Source of the DNA: Thermobacillus xylanilyticus
GTDB lineage: Bacteria > Bacillota > Bacilli > Paenibacillales > Paenibacillaceae
Assembly (NCBI RefSeq): GCF_907165215.1
Contig: NZ_CAJRAY010000048.1
Span: forward strand, 1-60,909
Reading direction: 5' to 3'
DNA length: 60,909 bases
Shown: in pieces, positions 35,964 to 45,110 of the stretch
Position numbering within the stretch: the first letter of the stretch is position 1
How the letters are laid out: each line of letters starts with the position of its first letter
Notes under the pieces: generated by a model
Told to the model about the DNA's origin: nothing
The model's database searches: none
Seen by the model: only the letters and a program-made list of their open reading frames with translations
Made by a program: the position numbers and the translations under genes

Positions 35964-36836
35964 TTGACGATTCGCAAAGTCGGCGTTGTCGGCGCCGGAA
36001 CGATGGGACAGGGCATCTCGGAGATGCTGGCGTTCAAGGGATTGGACGTGCTGCTGACCGACCGGTCGGAGCAGCATCTGAACCACGGTCTGCGCCAGAT
36101 TGAACAAAGTTTGGACAAGCAGATTGAGAAATGGGCCTTGACGAAGGCTGAGAAGAAACTGATTCTCGGGCGGATCCGCCCGGTCGGATCGCTCGAAGAG
36201 ATGGCCGATTGCGACATGGTCATCGAGACGATCTCGGAAGATCTGAATCTGAAGAAGCAGGTGTTCACGGAACTCGACCGGGTGTGCGGACCGGACATCA
36301 TCCTCGCGAGCAATACGTCGACGCTCAGTTTGACGGAACTTGCCGGCGCGACGGCTTATCCGGAACGCGTCATCGGCCTGCACTTCATTTACCCCGCCTT
36401 CAAGGTGGACGTCGTCGAACTGATCCGCGGCCTGAAAACGTCCGATGAGACGTTCGAGACGGTGAGACGGTTCGTCGAAAATACGCTGAACAAACAGGGG
36501 ATCATGGTTTACGAGTCCCCGGGATTCGTCACGTCCCGCCTCATCTGTCTGTTCATCAACGAGGCGGCGAATCTTCTCCAGGAAGGCGTCGCGACGGCGG
36601 AGGATATCGACCGCGCGATGCGGATCGGCTATTCGTTCAAGCACGGCCCGTTCGAGATGGCGGACCGTTTCGGCCTCGATTCGGTCGTGGCGGCGCTGGA
36701 ACAGATGTTCAGGGAATACGGCGAGCTGAAATATCGCCCGTCCGTCGTGCTGAAGAAGATGGTCCGCGCCGGGCAGCTCGGTGTGAAGACGGGTGAAGGA
36801 TTCTTCAAGTACGATGAGGACGGGGATCGGATATGA
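35964..36836 (+). CDS. 3-hydroxyacyl-CoA (3-hydroxybutyryl-CoA) dehydrogenase-like protein
   Basis: 290 residues. Rossmann NAD-binding loop VGAGTMGQGISEML at the N-terminus, NTSTLSLTELA, and the C-terminal helical domain ending VRAGQLGVKTGEGFF. The family motif HFFNP is altered to HFIYP (after GL, about residue 140), keeping the catalytic His but replacing the Asn; the partner Glu (VVELI) remains. The substrate may therefore differ from 3-hydroxybutyryl-CoA. Start TTG at 35964 follows AGGTGAT; further upstream the frame crosses a terminator and promoter. ATGA overlap with ackA. Confidence 0.85.
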   Translation: MTIRKVGVVGAGTMGQGISEMLAFKGLDVLLTDRSEQHLNHGLRQIEQSLDKQIEKWALTKAEKKLILGRIRPVGSLEEMADCDMVIETISEDLNLKKQVFTELDRVCGPDIILASNTSTLSLTELAGATAYPERVIGLHFIYPAFKVDVVELIRGLKTSDETFETVRRFVENTLNKQGIMVYESPGFVTSRLICLFINEAANLLQEGVATAEDIDRAMRIGYSFKHGPFEMADRFGLDSVVAALEQMFREYGELKYRPSVVLKKMVRAGQLGVKTGEGFFKYDEDGDRI

Positions 36837-38071
36837 AAATATTGGTCATCAACGCGGGCAGTTCGTCGATCAAATATCAGCTCTACAATATGAAGGACGA
36901 GTCGGTGCTGGCGAGCGGCCGCGTCGAGCGGATCGGCACGGAGTCGGCGATTGTGACCCACGAGCCGGCCGCGGGGCCCGGCGTCCGCGAAGTCAGCGGA
37001 ATTCTTGACCATGTGACGGCCGTCCGGCGCGTCCTGGATCTGCTTCTGCACCGGGAGCACGGCGTCGTTGCCTCGATCGCGGAGATCGAGGCGGTCGGCC
37101 ACCGGGTCGTGCACGGCGGGGAGACGTTCAAGGCGTCGGTGCTCGTCGACGACGAAGTAAAGCGCAGCATCCGCGATCTGTTCGACCTGGCGCCGCTGCA
37201 CAATCCGGCCGCGCTGATGGGCATCAACGCCGTCGAGCAGAACATGCCGAACATGCCGCAGGCGGTCGTATTCGATACGGCGTTCCATCAGACGATGCCG
37301 CGCCACGCGTATCTGTATCCGATCCCGATGGCGCTGTACAGACGGCACAAGATTCGCCGCTACGGTTTCCACGGCACATCGCATTTCTATGTGAGCGAAC
37401 GGGCGGCCGAGATGATCGGCAGGCCGATCGCGGAACTGAAAATGATCACCTGCCACATCGGCAACGGCGCGAGCTGCACCGCGATCCAGGGCGGGAAATC
37501 GATCGATACGAGCATGGGGCTTACGCCGCTTGAAGGGCTGATGATGGGCACGAGAAGCGGCGACATCGACCCGGCGGTCGTGCCGTTCGTCATGAGCAAG
37601 GAAGAATTGACGCTCGGCGAAGTGAATTCCATGCTGAACAAGCATTCCGGGATGCTGGCGATCTCCGGCTTCAGCGGGGATATGCGCGAAATCGTCGAGG
37701 CGATGGAAGACGGAGACCGGAATGCGAAGCTCGCGTTCGACATGTTCTGCTATCGTTTGCGCAAGTATGTCGGTGCTTACGCCGCGGCGATGAACGGGCT
37801 GGACGTGCTCGTCTTCACGGCCGGCATCGGCGAGAATTCGGCGCACGTCCGCAAGGCGGTGTGCGAGGGCCTGACATTCCTGGGCGTGCAGCTCGACGAA
37901 ACGGCGAATCAGCGGCATTCGAAGGATGCGCGCTTCATCTCGGCGCCGGATTCGCGCGTGAAAGTGCTCGTCGTGCCGACGAACGAGGAATTGATTATTG
38001 CGCGCGACACGTTCCGCCTCGTGTCGGAGCGCAAAGCAGCCGGCGATTCGCCGGTCTCCCGCGGACAATAA
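36833..38071 (+). CDS. ackA: acetate kinase
   Basis: Interconverts acetate plus ATP and acetyl phosphate plus ADP. 412 residues of the ASKHA fold: INAGSSSIKY, VFDTAFHQTMP, YGFHGTSH, CHIGNGAS, MGLTPLEGLMMGTRSGD and FTAGIGENS are all intact, including the catalytic Asp and Arg. Translationally coupled to the dehydrogenase-like gene; no phosphotransacetylase is adjacent. Confidence 0.95.
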   Translation: MKILVINAGSSSIKYQLYNMKDESVLASGRVERIGTESAIVTHEPAAGPGVREVSGILDHVTAVRRVLDLLLHREHGVVASIAEIEAVGHRVVHGGETFKASVLVDDEVKRSIRDLFDLAPLHNPAALMGINAVEQNMPNMPQAVVFDTAFHQTMPRHAYLYPIPMALYRRHKIRRYGFHGTSHFYVSERAAEMIGRPIAELKMITCHIGNGASCTAIQGGKSIDTSMGLTPLEGLMMGTRSGDIDPAVVPFVMSKEELTLGEVNSMLNKHSGMLAISGFSGDMREIVEAMEDGDRNAKLAFDMFCYRLRKYVGAYAAAMNGLDVLVFTAGIGENSAHVRKAVCEGLTFLGVQLDETANQRHSKDARFISAPDSRVKVLVVPTNEELIIARDTFRLVSERKAAGDSPVSRGQ

Positions 38072-38101
38072 GTCCGGGCGGCGGCAGGAAGGGGGATGCG
38101 G

Positions 38102-38812
38102 ATGACGGATTTCGGGCGGGACGCGCAAGCGGGAAGCGCCGCCGAACTGCTGGCGGAAGGCGGCATATTTGTACCGCAATTTGTGCTTCGCACTTACCGT
38201 GCGCTCGGACTCTCAGACGCGGAATTCATGCTGCTGCTGCAGATTGCCGGTTTCCGGCATGCGGAGGGCAACGCGTTCCCGACGCCGGACGAGATCGGCG
38301 AACGGATGGGGATCGGCGAAGGGAAAGTCGCCGAACTGATCGGCGGTCTGATCCGCCGCGGGTTCCTGGAGATCGACGAACGGATCGATCCGGAGACGGG
38401 CGTCATTTCGGAGGCGTACCGCTGGACCGGCTGGTACGAACGGGCCGCGGCTTCGGCCGTGAAGGATCGCGCCGCGCCGGCGGCCGGGGGTACCGGCCCC
38501 GCCGTTTCGCGTCCTCCCGCTGATCGAAGGGGAGAGGCGCCCGAACAGCCCCCGAGTCTGTTCGCCGTGTTTGAGCGGGAATTCGGGCGGCCGCTGTCGC
38601 CGATGGAGCTGGAGACGATCTCGGCCTGGCTGGACCAGGACCGCTATCCCGAAGAGCTGATCCGCGTCGCGTTGAAGGAGGCGGTGTTCGCGGGGAAGCT
38701 GAGTTTCCGCTACATCGACCGCATTTTGCTGGAATGGAGCCGGAACCGGATCACAAGCGCGGAGGAAGCGCGGCTGCGCGCGCGGCAGTTCCGCGGACGA
38801 ACGCAAGGGTGA
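38102..38812 (+). CDS. dnaD: DnaD replication-initiation / primosomal protein
   Basis: 236 residues. N-terminal winged-helix domain (about 20-105: FVPQFVLRTYRALGLSDAEF, EIGERMGIGEGKVAEL), a disordered Ala/Pro linker, and a C-terminal DnaD/DnaB_2 domain (about 150-225) ending with the YxxxIxxxW motif in YIDRILLEW. Acts with DnaB and DnaI to load the replicative helicase. ATG at 38102 is six bases after AAGGGGG. Followed by a shared terminator facing mtnB; nth lies 20 kb away here, not adjacent as in B. subtilis. Confidence 0.9.
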   Translation: MTDFGRDAQAGSAAELLAEGGIFVPQFVLRTYRALGLSDAEFMLLLQIAGFRHAEGNAFPTPDEIGERMGIGEGKVAELIGGLIRRGFLEIDERIDPETGVISEAYRWTGWYERAAASAVKDRAAPAAGGTGPAVSRPPADRRGEAPEQPPSLFAVFEREFGRPLSPMELETISAWLDQDRYPEELIRVALKEAVFAGKLSFRYIDRILLEWSRNRITSAEEARLRARQFRGRTQG

Positions 38813-38820
38813 AACGCAAC

Positions 38821-38858
38821 AAAGCCCGGATATCACATGGTTGTGATGTCCGGGCTTT
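38821..38858. terminator. bidirectional terminator between dnaD and mtnB
   Basis: AAAGCCCGG-A-TATCAC and GTGATG-T-CCGGGCTTT form a long stem with A and T runs at the two ends, serving both converging units. Confidence 0.85.
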
Positions 38859-38862
38859 GCAT

Positions 38863-39525
38863 TTATCGCCGGCTGCCCTGGAGCAGTTCCCAGCGATAAA
38901 CGTACTCGAACAGAAATTCGAATGCTTCGAGATGTTTCTTCGCTTCCTGCACATCCCGCCCCCAGGCATAAATGCCGTGCTTGCGCAGCAGGATGCCGGG
39001 GATGCGCGGATCAAGCCGCTCCGTAACCTCGGGCACGATGCGCGGGATGTCGGCGTAGTTCGGCACGATCGGGATGTCGATCGACGCTTCTTCTTCCCAG
39101 ATATTGAACGCTTTGATCAGTTCGACGCCGTGGACCGGCACCGCGCGCCGTTCCCAGAACCATTCCGAGACGACGTTGTTGTACACGGTATGGACGTGGG
39201 CGATGGCGCCGCAGCCCGTCAGCCGGTAAATTTCGCAATGGATGAGCGTCTCGGCGGACGGCTTGAGCGCCGTGGACTCGGCCGGCTTGCCGTCCTGGTC
39301 GACGAACAGGAAATCTTCCGGCGTCGAGCGGGACTTGTCCTTGCCGCTGGCCGTGATCGCAAAGTGGAACTGTTCCGGCCGGTACTCGCCGACGCGCACG
39401 GACAGGTTGCCGCTTGTGCCCGCGAACAGGCCGCGGGAGGCGAGCGTCGCCTTCAGTTCCCCGAGTTCGGAGAGGGCGCGCTGCTTCTCTTCGGTTGTGA
39501 GGCTCAAGAATGCGTTGCCGCTCAT
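38863..39525 (-). CDS. mtnB: methylthioribulose-1-phosphate dehydratase
   Basis: Methionine salvage: dehydrates methylthioribulose-1-phosphate to the diketone used by MtnW. 220 residues of class II aldolase fold. GTSGNLSVR, ASGKDKS, HVHTVYNN (zinc HxH) and LLRKHGIYAWG (third His) are present. Overlaps mtnX by four bases and is the last gene of the proBAC-mtnWXB run. No mtnD follows, so the dioxygenase is elsewhere or missing. Confidence 0.92.
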   Translation of the reverse strand: MSGNAFLSLTTEEKQRALSELGELKATLASRGLFAGTSGNLSVRVGEYRPEQFHFAITASGKDKSRSTPEDFLFVDQDGKPAESTALKPSAETLIHCEIYRLTGCGAIAHVHTVYNNVVSEWFWERRAVPVHGVELIKAFNIWEEEASIDIPIVPNYADIPRIVPEVTERLDPRIPGILLRKHGIYAWGRDVQEAKKHLEAFEFLFEYVYRWELLQGSRR

Positions 39526-40190
39526 GATTCCACCCTTTCTTCGAGCGCGTCAATGACGTCGTAGAACGTTTCGAACGGCGTGAAGGGCACGCCGAGCGCT
39601 TTGCATTTTTCCGTCAGATGCGACCTCGCGAACACGACGTCGGCCAGTTTCGCCGCCTCGAAATCGGTCACGCTGTCGCCGATCACGATCCGCTCGCATC
39701 GCTCGGGCGGGAAGCGGCGCATGATCGTCGTCTTGCACATGCCGCAGTCGTTCGTGCACGGCGGCTCGCACGGATGCGGCCACGTAATTTCGACGCGCTC
39801 GCCCGAGAAATCGCTGCCGTTGCAGAAGATACGGTCGCGCGGGATGTCGAATCGGGCAAGGATCGGGTAGACGAAAAAGTCGATGCCGCCGCTCGTCACA
39901 TAGAAATCGATGCCCTCGTACCTGCAGAAGCGGATCAGCTCCGCGAAGCCTTCGCGGATGACCGCATTGTTGACCGCATAATCGATGATCTCGTCCTTCT
40001 TCGATGTCGGCAGCAGCCGGAACATTTCGCCGACGCCCTTGCGGATCGATTTTCGCTCGGCGATGACGTCGTCCACAATCTGCTGCCAGCCGGGCGGGTC
40101 GAAATGGCGGATGATTGCGACGATGTTGTCGTTCATCGTGATGGTCCCGTCGAAGTCGCAGAAAATGATCCGTTCTTTCGCCTGCGTCAT
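39522..40190 (-). CDS. mtnX: 2-hydroxy-3-keto-5-methylthiopentenyl-1-phosphate phosphatase
   Basis: HAD-family phosphatase producing acireductone from the MtnW product. 222 residues with the nucleophile motif [15 protein letters not shown] (motif II), and [11 protein letters not shown] (metal-binding Asp). ATG at 40190 overlaps the mtnW stop (ATGA) and has GGGGG nine bases upstream; an in-frame ATG at 40205 is less likely. Bacillus-type two-protein MtnW/MtnX route in place of the fused MtnC enolase-phosphatase. Confidence 0.92.
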   Translation of the reverse strand: MTQAKERIIFCDFDGTITMNDNIVAIIRHFDPPGWQQIVDDVIAERKSIRKGVGEMFRLLPTSKKDEIIDYAVNNAVIREGFAELIRFCRYEGIDFYVTSGGIDFFVYPILARFDIPRDRIFCNGSDFSGERVEITWPHPCEPPCTNDCGMCKTTIMRRFPPERCERIVIGDSVTDFEAAKLADVVFARSHLTEKCKALGVPFTPFETFYDVIDALEERVES

Positions 40191-41410
40191 TCCTTGATCC
40201 CCCATGCCTCGATTGCCGCCCGCAGTTCGTCGTGCCGCTTAGCGGCCTCGCGCAGAGGTTCGCCGGCCAGCACGGCGTCGATTGCCTGCCGGAAGGCGCG
40301 GCCGCCGGCGGCCGTGCCGAGCGGATGGCCGTGAATGCCGCCCCCCGCGTTGACGACGACGTCGAGGCCGAAGTCCCGGTGAATGAGCGGCACGAGGCCG
40401 GGGTGAATGCCGGCCGACGGGACCGGGAAGCTCTTCCGGAGCGGCAGCCCGTCGCTTGTCAGCGCGTCTTTGAGCGCCATGTTCTCCTCCTTCGGCATGA
40501 CGACCGAGCCGTAGGGGGAGGGGAACAGGACAAGGTCGGCGCCGGCGAGCCGCATCAGCTTGCCAAGCAGAAGCGGCGCGGCGATGCCGTAATGCGGCGA
40601 CGGATAGATCGCGCCGGAAACCGCGGGATGCGCGGCGATCGGCACGTGGATCTCCGGATCGCGGGCCAGCTCGGCGAGCGCGTCGAAACCGTAGGCGAGC
40701 ACGTTGAAGAGCAGTGCGTTCGCGCCGGCTCTGATCGCCCGCTTGGCGTTCTCCGCGAGTTTGAACGTCGGACCGGTCAGGTTCACGGCGTACAGCAGCT
40801 CCTGGCCGGTTTCGCGTTTCGCTTCGGCCGCCGCGGCCATGCACGCCTCGACGCGCTTCTCAAGCGGCGTCAGCGGGTTTTCGAACAGAATCTCGTCGTC
40901 CTTGATCAGGTCGACGCCGCCGAGTGCCTGCCGGAAGAATTGTTCCCGCAGATTCGGGAGGTCGTGGCCGATGACCGATTTGAAGATGCTCATGAGAAGC
41001 GGACGGTTCTCGACCCCGAGCTGTTTCCGCACGCCCTCGATGCCGAACTTCGGCCCCGGGAAGGCGGACAGAAAGTCTTCCGAGAAATCGAGATCGATCA
41101 GCTTGATCCGTCCGTCCATCGACAGTTTGCCGAACACGGTGACGAGCAGCGCCGGGATGTCGCGGCTGAAGTTGATGTCCGGATAATCGATGACGATGTC
41201 GGCGTACCGTTCGCCGGTGGGCGACTCCGCCGCCGGCACCTCGGTGACGGAGACGACTTTGCCGAGGTGCTTCTCCATCTCCGCCTTGCGCGCTTCGGGC
41301 AGGTCGGTCCAGCTGCCGACGGTCAGCCCGACGGCGATGCCCTGCGCTTTCTTGCCGAAATCGGCTTTCTCATCGTAGCAACGATAGGTTGCACGGCAAT
41401 ATCCGCTCAT
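40187..41410 (-). CDS. mtnW: 2,3-diketo-5-methylthiopentyl-1-phosphate enolase (RuBisCO-like protein)
   Basis: A form IV RuBisCO homologue that enolises the diketone and does not fix CO2. 407 residues. The metal/carbamate segment GVDLIKDDE is intact, as are [16 protein letters not shown] and [15 protein letters not shown]. The N-terminus [14 protein letters not shown] is typical of YkrW. Its ATG abuts the proC stop (TAAATG), leaving no room for its own promoter or riboswitch. Confidence 0.95.
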   Translation of the reverse strand: MSGYCRATYRCYDEKADFGKKAQGIAVGLTVGSWTDLPEARKAEMEKHLGKVVSVTEVPAAESPTGERYADIVIDYPDINFSRDIPALLVTVFGKLSMDGRIKLIDLDFSEDFLSAFPGPKFGIEGVRKQLGVENRPLLMSIFKSVIGHDLPNLREQFFRQALGGVDLIKDDEILFENPLTPLEKRVEACMAAAAEAKRETGQELLYAVNLTGPTFKLAENAKRAIRAGANALLFNVLAYGFDALAELARDPEIHVPIAAHPAVSGAIYPSPHYGIAAPLLLGKLMRLAGADLVLFPSPYGSVVMPKEENMALKDALTSDGLPLRKSFPVPSAGIHPGLVPLIHRDFGLDVVVNAGGGIHGHPLGTAAGGRAFRQAIDAVLAGEPLREAAKRHDELRAAIEAWGIKE

Positions 41411-42292
41411 TTATGTGATGCTCCTTTCCAGTTCGGCGCCCATTTCGCCGGCCCGTTCCGCCGCGCGGCGCATCGCTTGTCCGACCGCGCCGCGGAAATC
41501 AAGCCGCTCGAACGTCTCGATGGCCGCCTGCGTCGTGCCGCCGGGCGACGTTACCTTGCGGCGCAGCTCGGCCGGCTCCTCGCCGGTTTCGAGCACCATG
41601 CGCGCCGCGCCGAGCACGGTCTGCACGGTCAACGCCCGCGCCGTGTCTTCGGCGAGTCCGAGCGAGACGGCCGTATCGATCATCGCTTCCATCATGTAGT
41701 ACAGGTAAGCGGGGCCGCTGCCCGACACTGCCGTTACGGCGTTGATCAGCGATTCGTCGACGACGCGCGCGATGCCGATTGCTCGGAACATGTTCAGCAC
41801 AAGCTCCCGCTGCGCGTCTGATGCCGCATCGTTGAAACTGATGCCGGTTGCGCCGAGGCCGATCGTGCTCGACGTGTTCGGCATCGTGCGCGCGATCGGC
41901 AGCCGGCGTCCGATGAGCTGTTCGATGGCGGCGATGGACAGCCCGGCGATGACGGAGATCAGCAGCTGTCCGTCCCGAAGGACGGGGGAGAGGCGGCGCA
42001 GCGCATCCGCCGCGTCCTTCGGCTTCATGCACAGGAAGATGACGTCCGCTTCGCGGAGCGCCTGCTCCCGCGCCTTGTCGTCCGCCGCGATACGCACGCT
42101 GTACCGGTCGCGAAGTTCGTTGAGCCGGGCCGCGTTCGCCCGATTGAACATGACAATGTCGGCAGGTTCCGCCAGACCGGCGGAGATGAGTCCCCGCACG
42201 ATCGCTTCGGCCATCGAACCGGCGCCGTAGAAGCAAAGTTTGCGTCTGATCAAGCCGTCTGCGGCTCCTTCCGCCTGATGATTCCGTGTCAT
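41411..42292 (-). CDS. proC: pyrroline-5-carboxylate reductase
   Basis: Last step of proline synthesis, NAD(P)H-dependent. 293 residues with the Rossmann loop CFYGAGSMAEAIVRGL, MPNTSSTIGLGATGI, the substrate-binding VSGSGPAYLYYMMEAM and SPGGTTQAAIE. Start ATG at 42292 follows AAGGAG by nine bases; the frame is open further upstream but lies inside proA. A second, distant copy in the genome is likely in this group. Confidence 0.94.
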   Translation of the reverse strand: MTRNHQAEGAADGLIRRKLCFYGAGSMAEAIVRGLISAGLAEPADIVMFNRANAARLNELRDRYSVRIAADDKAREQALREADVIFLCMKPKDAADALRRLSPVLRDGQLLISVIAGLSIAAIEQLIGRRLPIARTMPNTSSTIGLGATGISFNDAASDAQRELVLNMFRAIGIARVVDESLINAVTAVSGSGPAYLYYMMEAMIDTAVSLGLAEDTARALTVQTVLGAARMVLETGEEPAELRRKVTSPGGTTQAAIETFERLDFRGAVGQAMRRAAERAGEMGAELERSIT

Positions 42293-42309
42293 CGTCAACT
42301 GCTCCTTCG

Positions 42310-43575
42310 TCAGCCCCGGATTTGACCGTTGCCGCGGATTCGGTATTTCGTCGACGTCAGCGCCGGAAGTCCCATCGGACCGCGGGCATGCAGTTTCTGG
42401 GTGCTGATGCCGATCTCGGCGCCGAAACCGAATTCGAAGCCGTCCGTGAAACGGGTGGACGCGTTGTGATAGACGGCCGCGGCGTCCACTTCCTGGAGGA
42501 ACCGCTCGGCGTTCCGATGGTCTTCGGTCACGATGCATTCGGAATGGCGCGTGCCAAATTTCCCGATATGGGCCAGCGCTTCATCCAGGCCGCCGACAAT
42601 CCGCACGTTCAGGATGTAGTCGTTGTATTCCGTCGCGTAATCATCCTCCGTCGCCGGCCGCACGGCGGGGAAGAGGCGGCGCGTCTCCTCGCAGCCGCGC
42701 AGCTCGACATTGGCTTCGGCCAGCGGCTGAAGCAGACGTTCAAGATGCTTGGCCGCAAAATTGCGGTGGACAAGCAGCGTTTCCATCGCGTTGCACACCG
42801 ACGGGCGCTGCACCTTCGCGTTGAAGGCGATGCGCGCAGCCATCTCCGGATCTGCGCTTTCGTCCACGAACGTGTGGCAGATGCCGGCGCCCGTCTCGAT
42901 GACCGGCACGGTCGCGTTCTCGACGACGTTGCGAATGAGCGAGGCGCCGCCGCGCGGAATGATGACGTCAAGCAGGCCGTTCAGCTTGAGCATCGCGTCG
43001 ACCGAACGGCGGTCGGAGTCCTCGATCAGCTGCAGCGCGTCCGGCGGCATGTCGGTGCCGGCGAGCGCGCGGCGCAGCACGTCAACGATCCGCCGGTTCG
43101 ACTCGATCGCCGCCGAACCGCCGCGCAGCACGATGGCGTTGCCGGTCTTGAGGCAGAGCCCGGCCGCGTCGACGGTGACGTTCGGCCGCGCTTCGTAGAT
43201 CATGCCGATGACGCCGAGCGGCACGCGCACCTGCTCGATATGGAGCCCGTTCGGACGCTCGAATGTCTCGAGCACCTCGCCGACCGGATCGGGCAGCTCG
43301 ACGATTTGCCGGAGCCCTTCGGCGATGCCGGCAATCCGGTTCTCATCGAGCTTCAGTCTGTCAAGCAGGGAAGCGGAGGTGCCGCTCACCTTTCCACGCT
43401 CCAGGTCTTCCTTGTTCGCGGCAATGATCGCGTCCTGCTCGCGCACGAGCGCGTCGGCCATGGCGAGCAGCGCCACATTCTTCTGCGCTGTCGTCAGCCG
43501 GTTCATCGCCGGCAGCGCGGCGCGGGCCGCCTGCGCCTTCGCTTTCACTTCGTGAATCGTCGTTTGCTGGGTCAT
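42310..43575 (-). CDS. proA: glutamate-5-semialdehyde dehydrogenase (gamma-glutamyl phosphate reductase)
   Basis: Reduces gamma-glutamyl phosphate with NADPH. 421 residues of the aldehyde dehydrogenase fold: GVIGMIYEARPNVTVD, IPRGGASLI, and the catalytic Cys in QRPSVCNAMETLLVH. Forms a channel complex with ProB. 42 bases after proB and 17 before proC. Confidence 0.95.
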   Translation of the reverse strand: MTQQTTIHEVKAKAQAARAALPAMNRLTTAQKNVALLAMADALVREQDAIIAANKEDLERGKVSGTSASLLDRLKLDENRIAGIAEGLRQIVELPDPVGEVLETFERPNGLHIEQVRVPLGVIGMIYEARPNVTVDAAGLCLKTGNAIVLRGGSAAIESNRRIVDVLRRALAGTDMPPDALQLIEDSDRRSVDAMLKLNGLLDVIIPRGGASLIRNVVENATVPVIETGAGICHTFVDESADPEMAARIAFNAKVQRPSVCNAMETLLVHRNFAAKHLERLLQPLAEANVELRGCEETRRLFPAVRPATEDDYATEYNDYILNVRIVGGLDEALAHIGKFGTRHSECIVTEDHRNAERFLQEVDAAAVYHNASTRFTDGFEFGFGAEIGISTQKLHARGPMGLPALTSTKYRIRGNGQIRG

Positions 43576-43617
43576 GGCTTATCCCTCCATTGGACAATCT
43601 TGGATCCAACTTTCGTG

Positions 43618-44721
43618 CTAGCGCGGGAACGATACCCATTCGTCCCGATGTATGACTTCCATGCGGACGACGTCGACCCGTTTGCGCACTTCATCGGTGC
43701 TGAGGCCGGCAGCCGCCTGCACCTGCCACGAGGCGTAATTCACGACGCCGCGGCCGATCGGCAAGCCGTCCGTGTCGACGACTTCGACGACGTCGCCCGG
43801 ATGGAACTCGCCTTCAGCCCCGACGATGCCGGCGGGGAGCAGACTGCGGCCTTCGCTGACGAGCGCCCTTGCCGCGCCGGCGTCGACGGTGATGCGGCCG
43901 TTCGGGGTCGAGTGAAAACCGATCCACTGTTTCTTCATGGACAAATTGTGCGAGTCGGTGTCGAAATACGTGCCCCGGCCCCTTCCTTCGACCGCCGCGA
44001 GGAGATCGCCGGGCTCGCTCGCTTTGCCGACGAACGCCTGGACGCCGCCGCGCATCGCGACGCGCGCCGCTTCGATCTTCGACCGCATGCCGCCGGTGCC
44101 GACGGAGCTGCCGGCTCCGCCCGCGATGGCCATGATCCGCTCGGAGATCTCGGTGACGCGTTCGATGCGCTCGGCCTCGGGGTTGCGGCGCGGGTCATCG
44201 GTGTACAGGCCGTCCGTGTCGGTCAGAATAATCAGCTGTTTCGCCCGGACGAGGTTGGCGACGAGCGCCGACAGGTTGTCATTGTCGCCGAATTTCAGTC
44301 CTTCCACCGTAACGGTGTCGTTCTCGTTGATGATCGGAATGACGCCCCGGCGCATCAGCTCTTCGAGCGCCATCAGCGCGTTGTGGATGCGCTGCCGGTT
44401 CGAGAAATCGTGCCGTGTGAGCAAAATTTGCGCAGCGACAATGCCGCTTTCGCCGAACGCTTCCTGGTAGGCCTGCATGAGCAGCGCCTGACCGACGGCC
44501 GCCGCCGCCTGTTTCTCGTGCAGCTGCTTCGGCCGGGCGGGGTAGCCGATCTTCCGGAATCCGGCGGCCACGGCGCCCGACGTGACGAGAAGCACTTGCC
44601 GCCCGGTGCGGTGCAGCGCAGCGAGTTCGCCGGCGAAGAAGTCGACGCGGGCCCGGTTCAGGCCGCCTTCATCGGATGTCAGGGAGCTTGAGCCGATCTT
44701 GACGACGATGCGTTCGCTCAT
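43618..44721 (-). CDS. proB: glutamate 5-kinase with PUA domain
   Basis: First, feedback-inhibited step of proline synthesis. 367 residues: amino-acid kinase domain (VVKIGSSSLT, SGAVAAGF, NENDTV, GDNDNLSALVANL, TDTDGLYTDDPR, GTGGMRSKIEAA) and a C-terminal PUA domain (about 280-360). Start ATG preceded by AAGGAAGG. Directly under the proline T-box leader. Confidence 0.95.
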   Translation of the reverse strand: MSERIVVKIGSSSLTSDEGGLNRARVDFFAGELAALHRTGRQVLLVTSGAVAAGFRKIGYPARPKQLHEKQAAAAVGQALLMQAYQEAFGESGIVAAQILLTRHDFSNRQRIHNALMALEELMRRGVIPIINENDTVTVEGLKFGDNDNLSALVANLVRAKQLIILTDTDGLYTDDPRRNPEAERIERVTEISERIMAIAGGAGSSVGTGGMRSKIEAARVAMRGGVQAFVGKASEPGDLLAAVEGRGRGTYFDTDSHNLSMKKQWIGFHSTPNGRITVDAGAARALVSEGRSLLPAGIVGAEGEFHPGDVVEVVDTDGLPIGRGVVNYASWQVQAAAGLSTDEVRKRVDVVRMEVIHRDEWVSFPR

Positions 44722-44756
44722 CTCGATCCTTCCTTACGTGTTGTGCTGTCAGGCTC

Positions 44757-45030
44757 TCAAAAAGAAAAGACCTTCGCCCGTAAAGGACGAAAGTCTGCGC
44801 TTCCGCGGTACCACCTTTGTTGACGGCGCAAAGGTCGCCGTCCGACTCGAATCCTGATAACAGCAGGAAGCTGTCCGGCTCGTCGCCGGCCGTTCGGGGG
44901 TGGGTTCAGCACGGAGCGCGGCGGATTCTCGCAGCCAAGGCCCGCAGGCGGCATCCGCCCGCCGGAGCCTTCGATTCCGCTCTCTGAACGCGCCTGGAAC
45001 ATGCTTACTGGTCCCGTCATTACGCTTATC
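44757..45030 (-). promoter_or_regulatory. proline-specific T-box riboswitch upstream of proB
   Basis: On the minus strand the T-box sequence AAAGGTGGTACCGCG (44818-44804) precedes a terminator, AGACTTTCGTCC / GGGCGAAGGTCT (44796-44769) followed by TTTTC and TTTTT. The Stem I AG-bulge element AGAGAGCGG lies near 44986-44978, and the specifier loop reads GAA-CCC-ACC with CCC (proline) at 44904-44902. Uncharged tRNA-Pro should pair with CCC and the T-box bulge and favour antitermination. The promoter is not clear; weak candidates lie at about 45045-45085. Confidence 0.92.
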
Positions 45031-45110
45031 CTATCGGATTGTTTGCTATTACCTTATCACGAAAAGGCATCAGTGTAAAGTTGGCGCAACCGGGGCCGTT
45101 CGTCCCGTTA

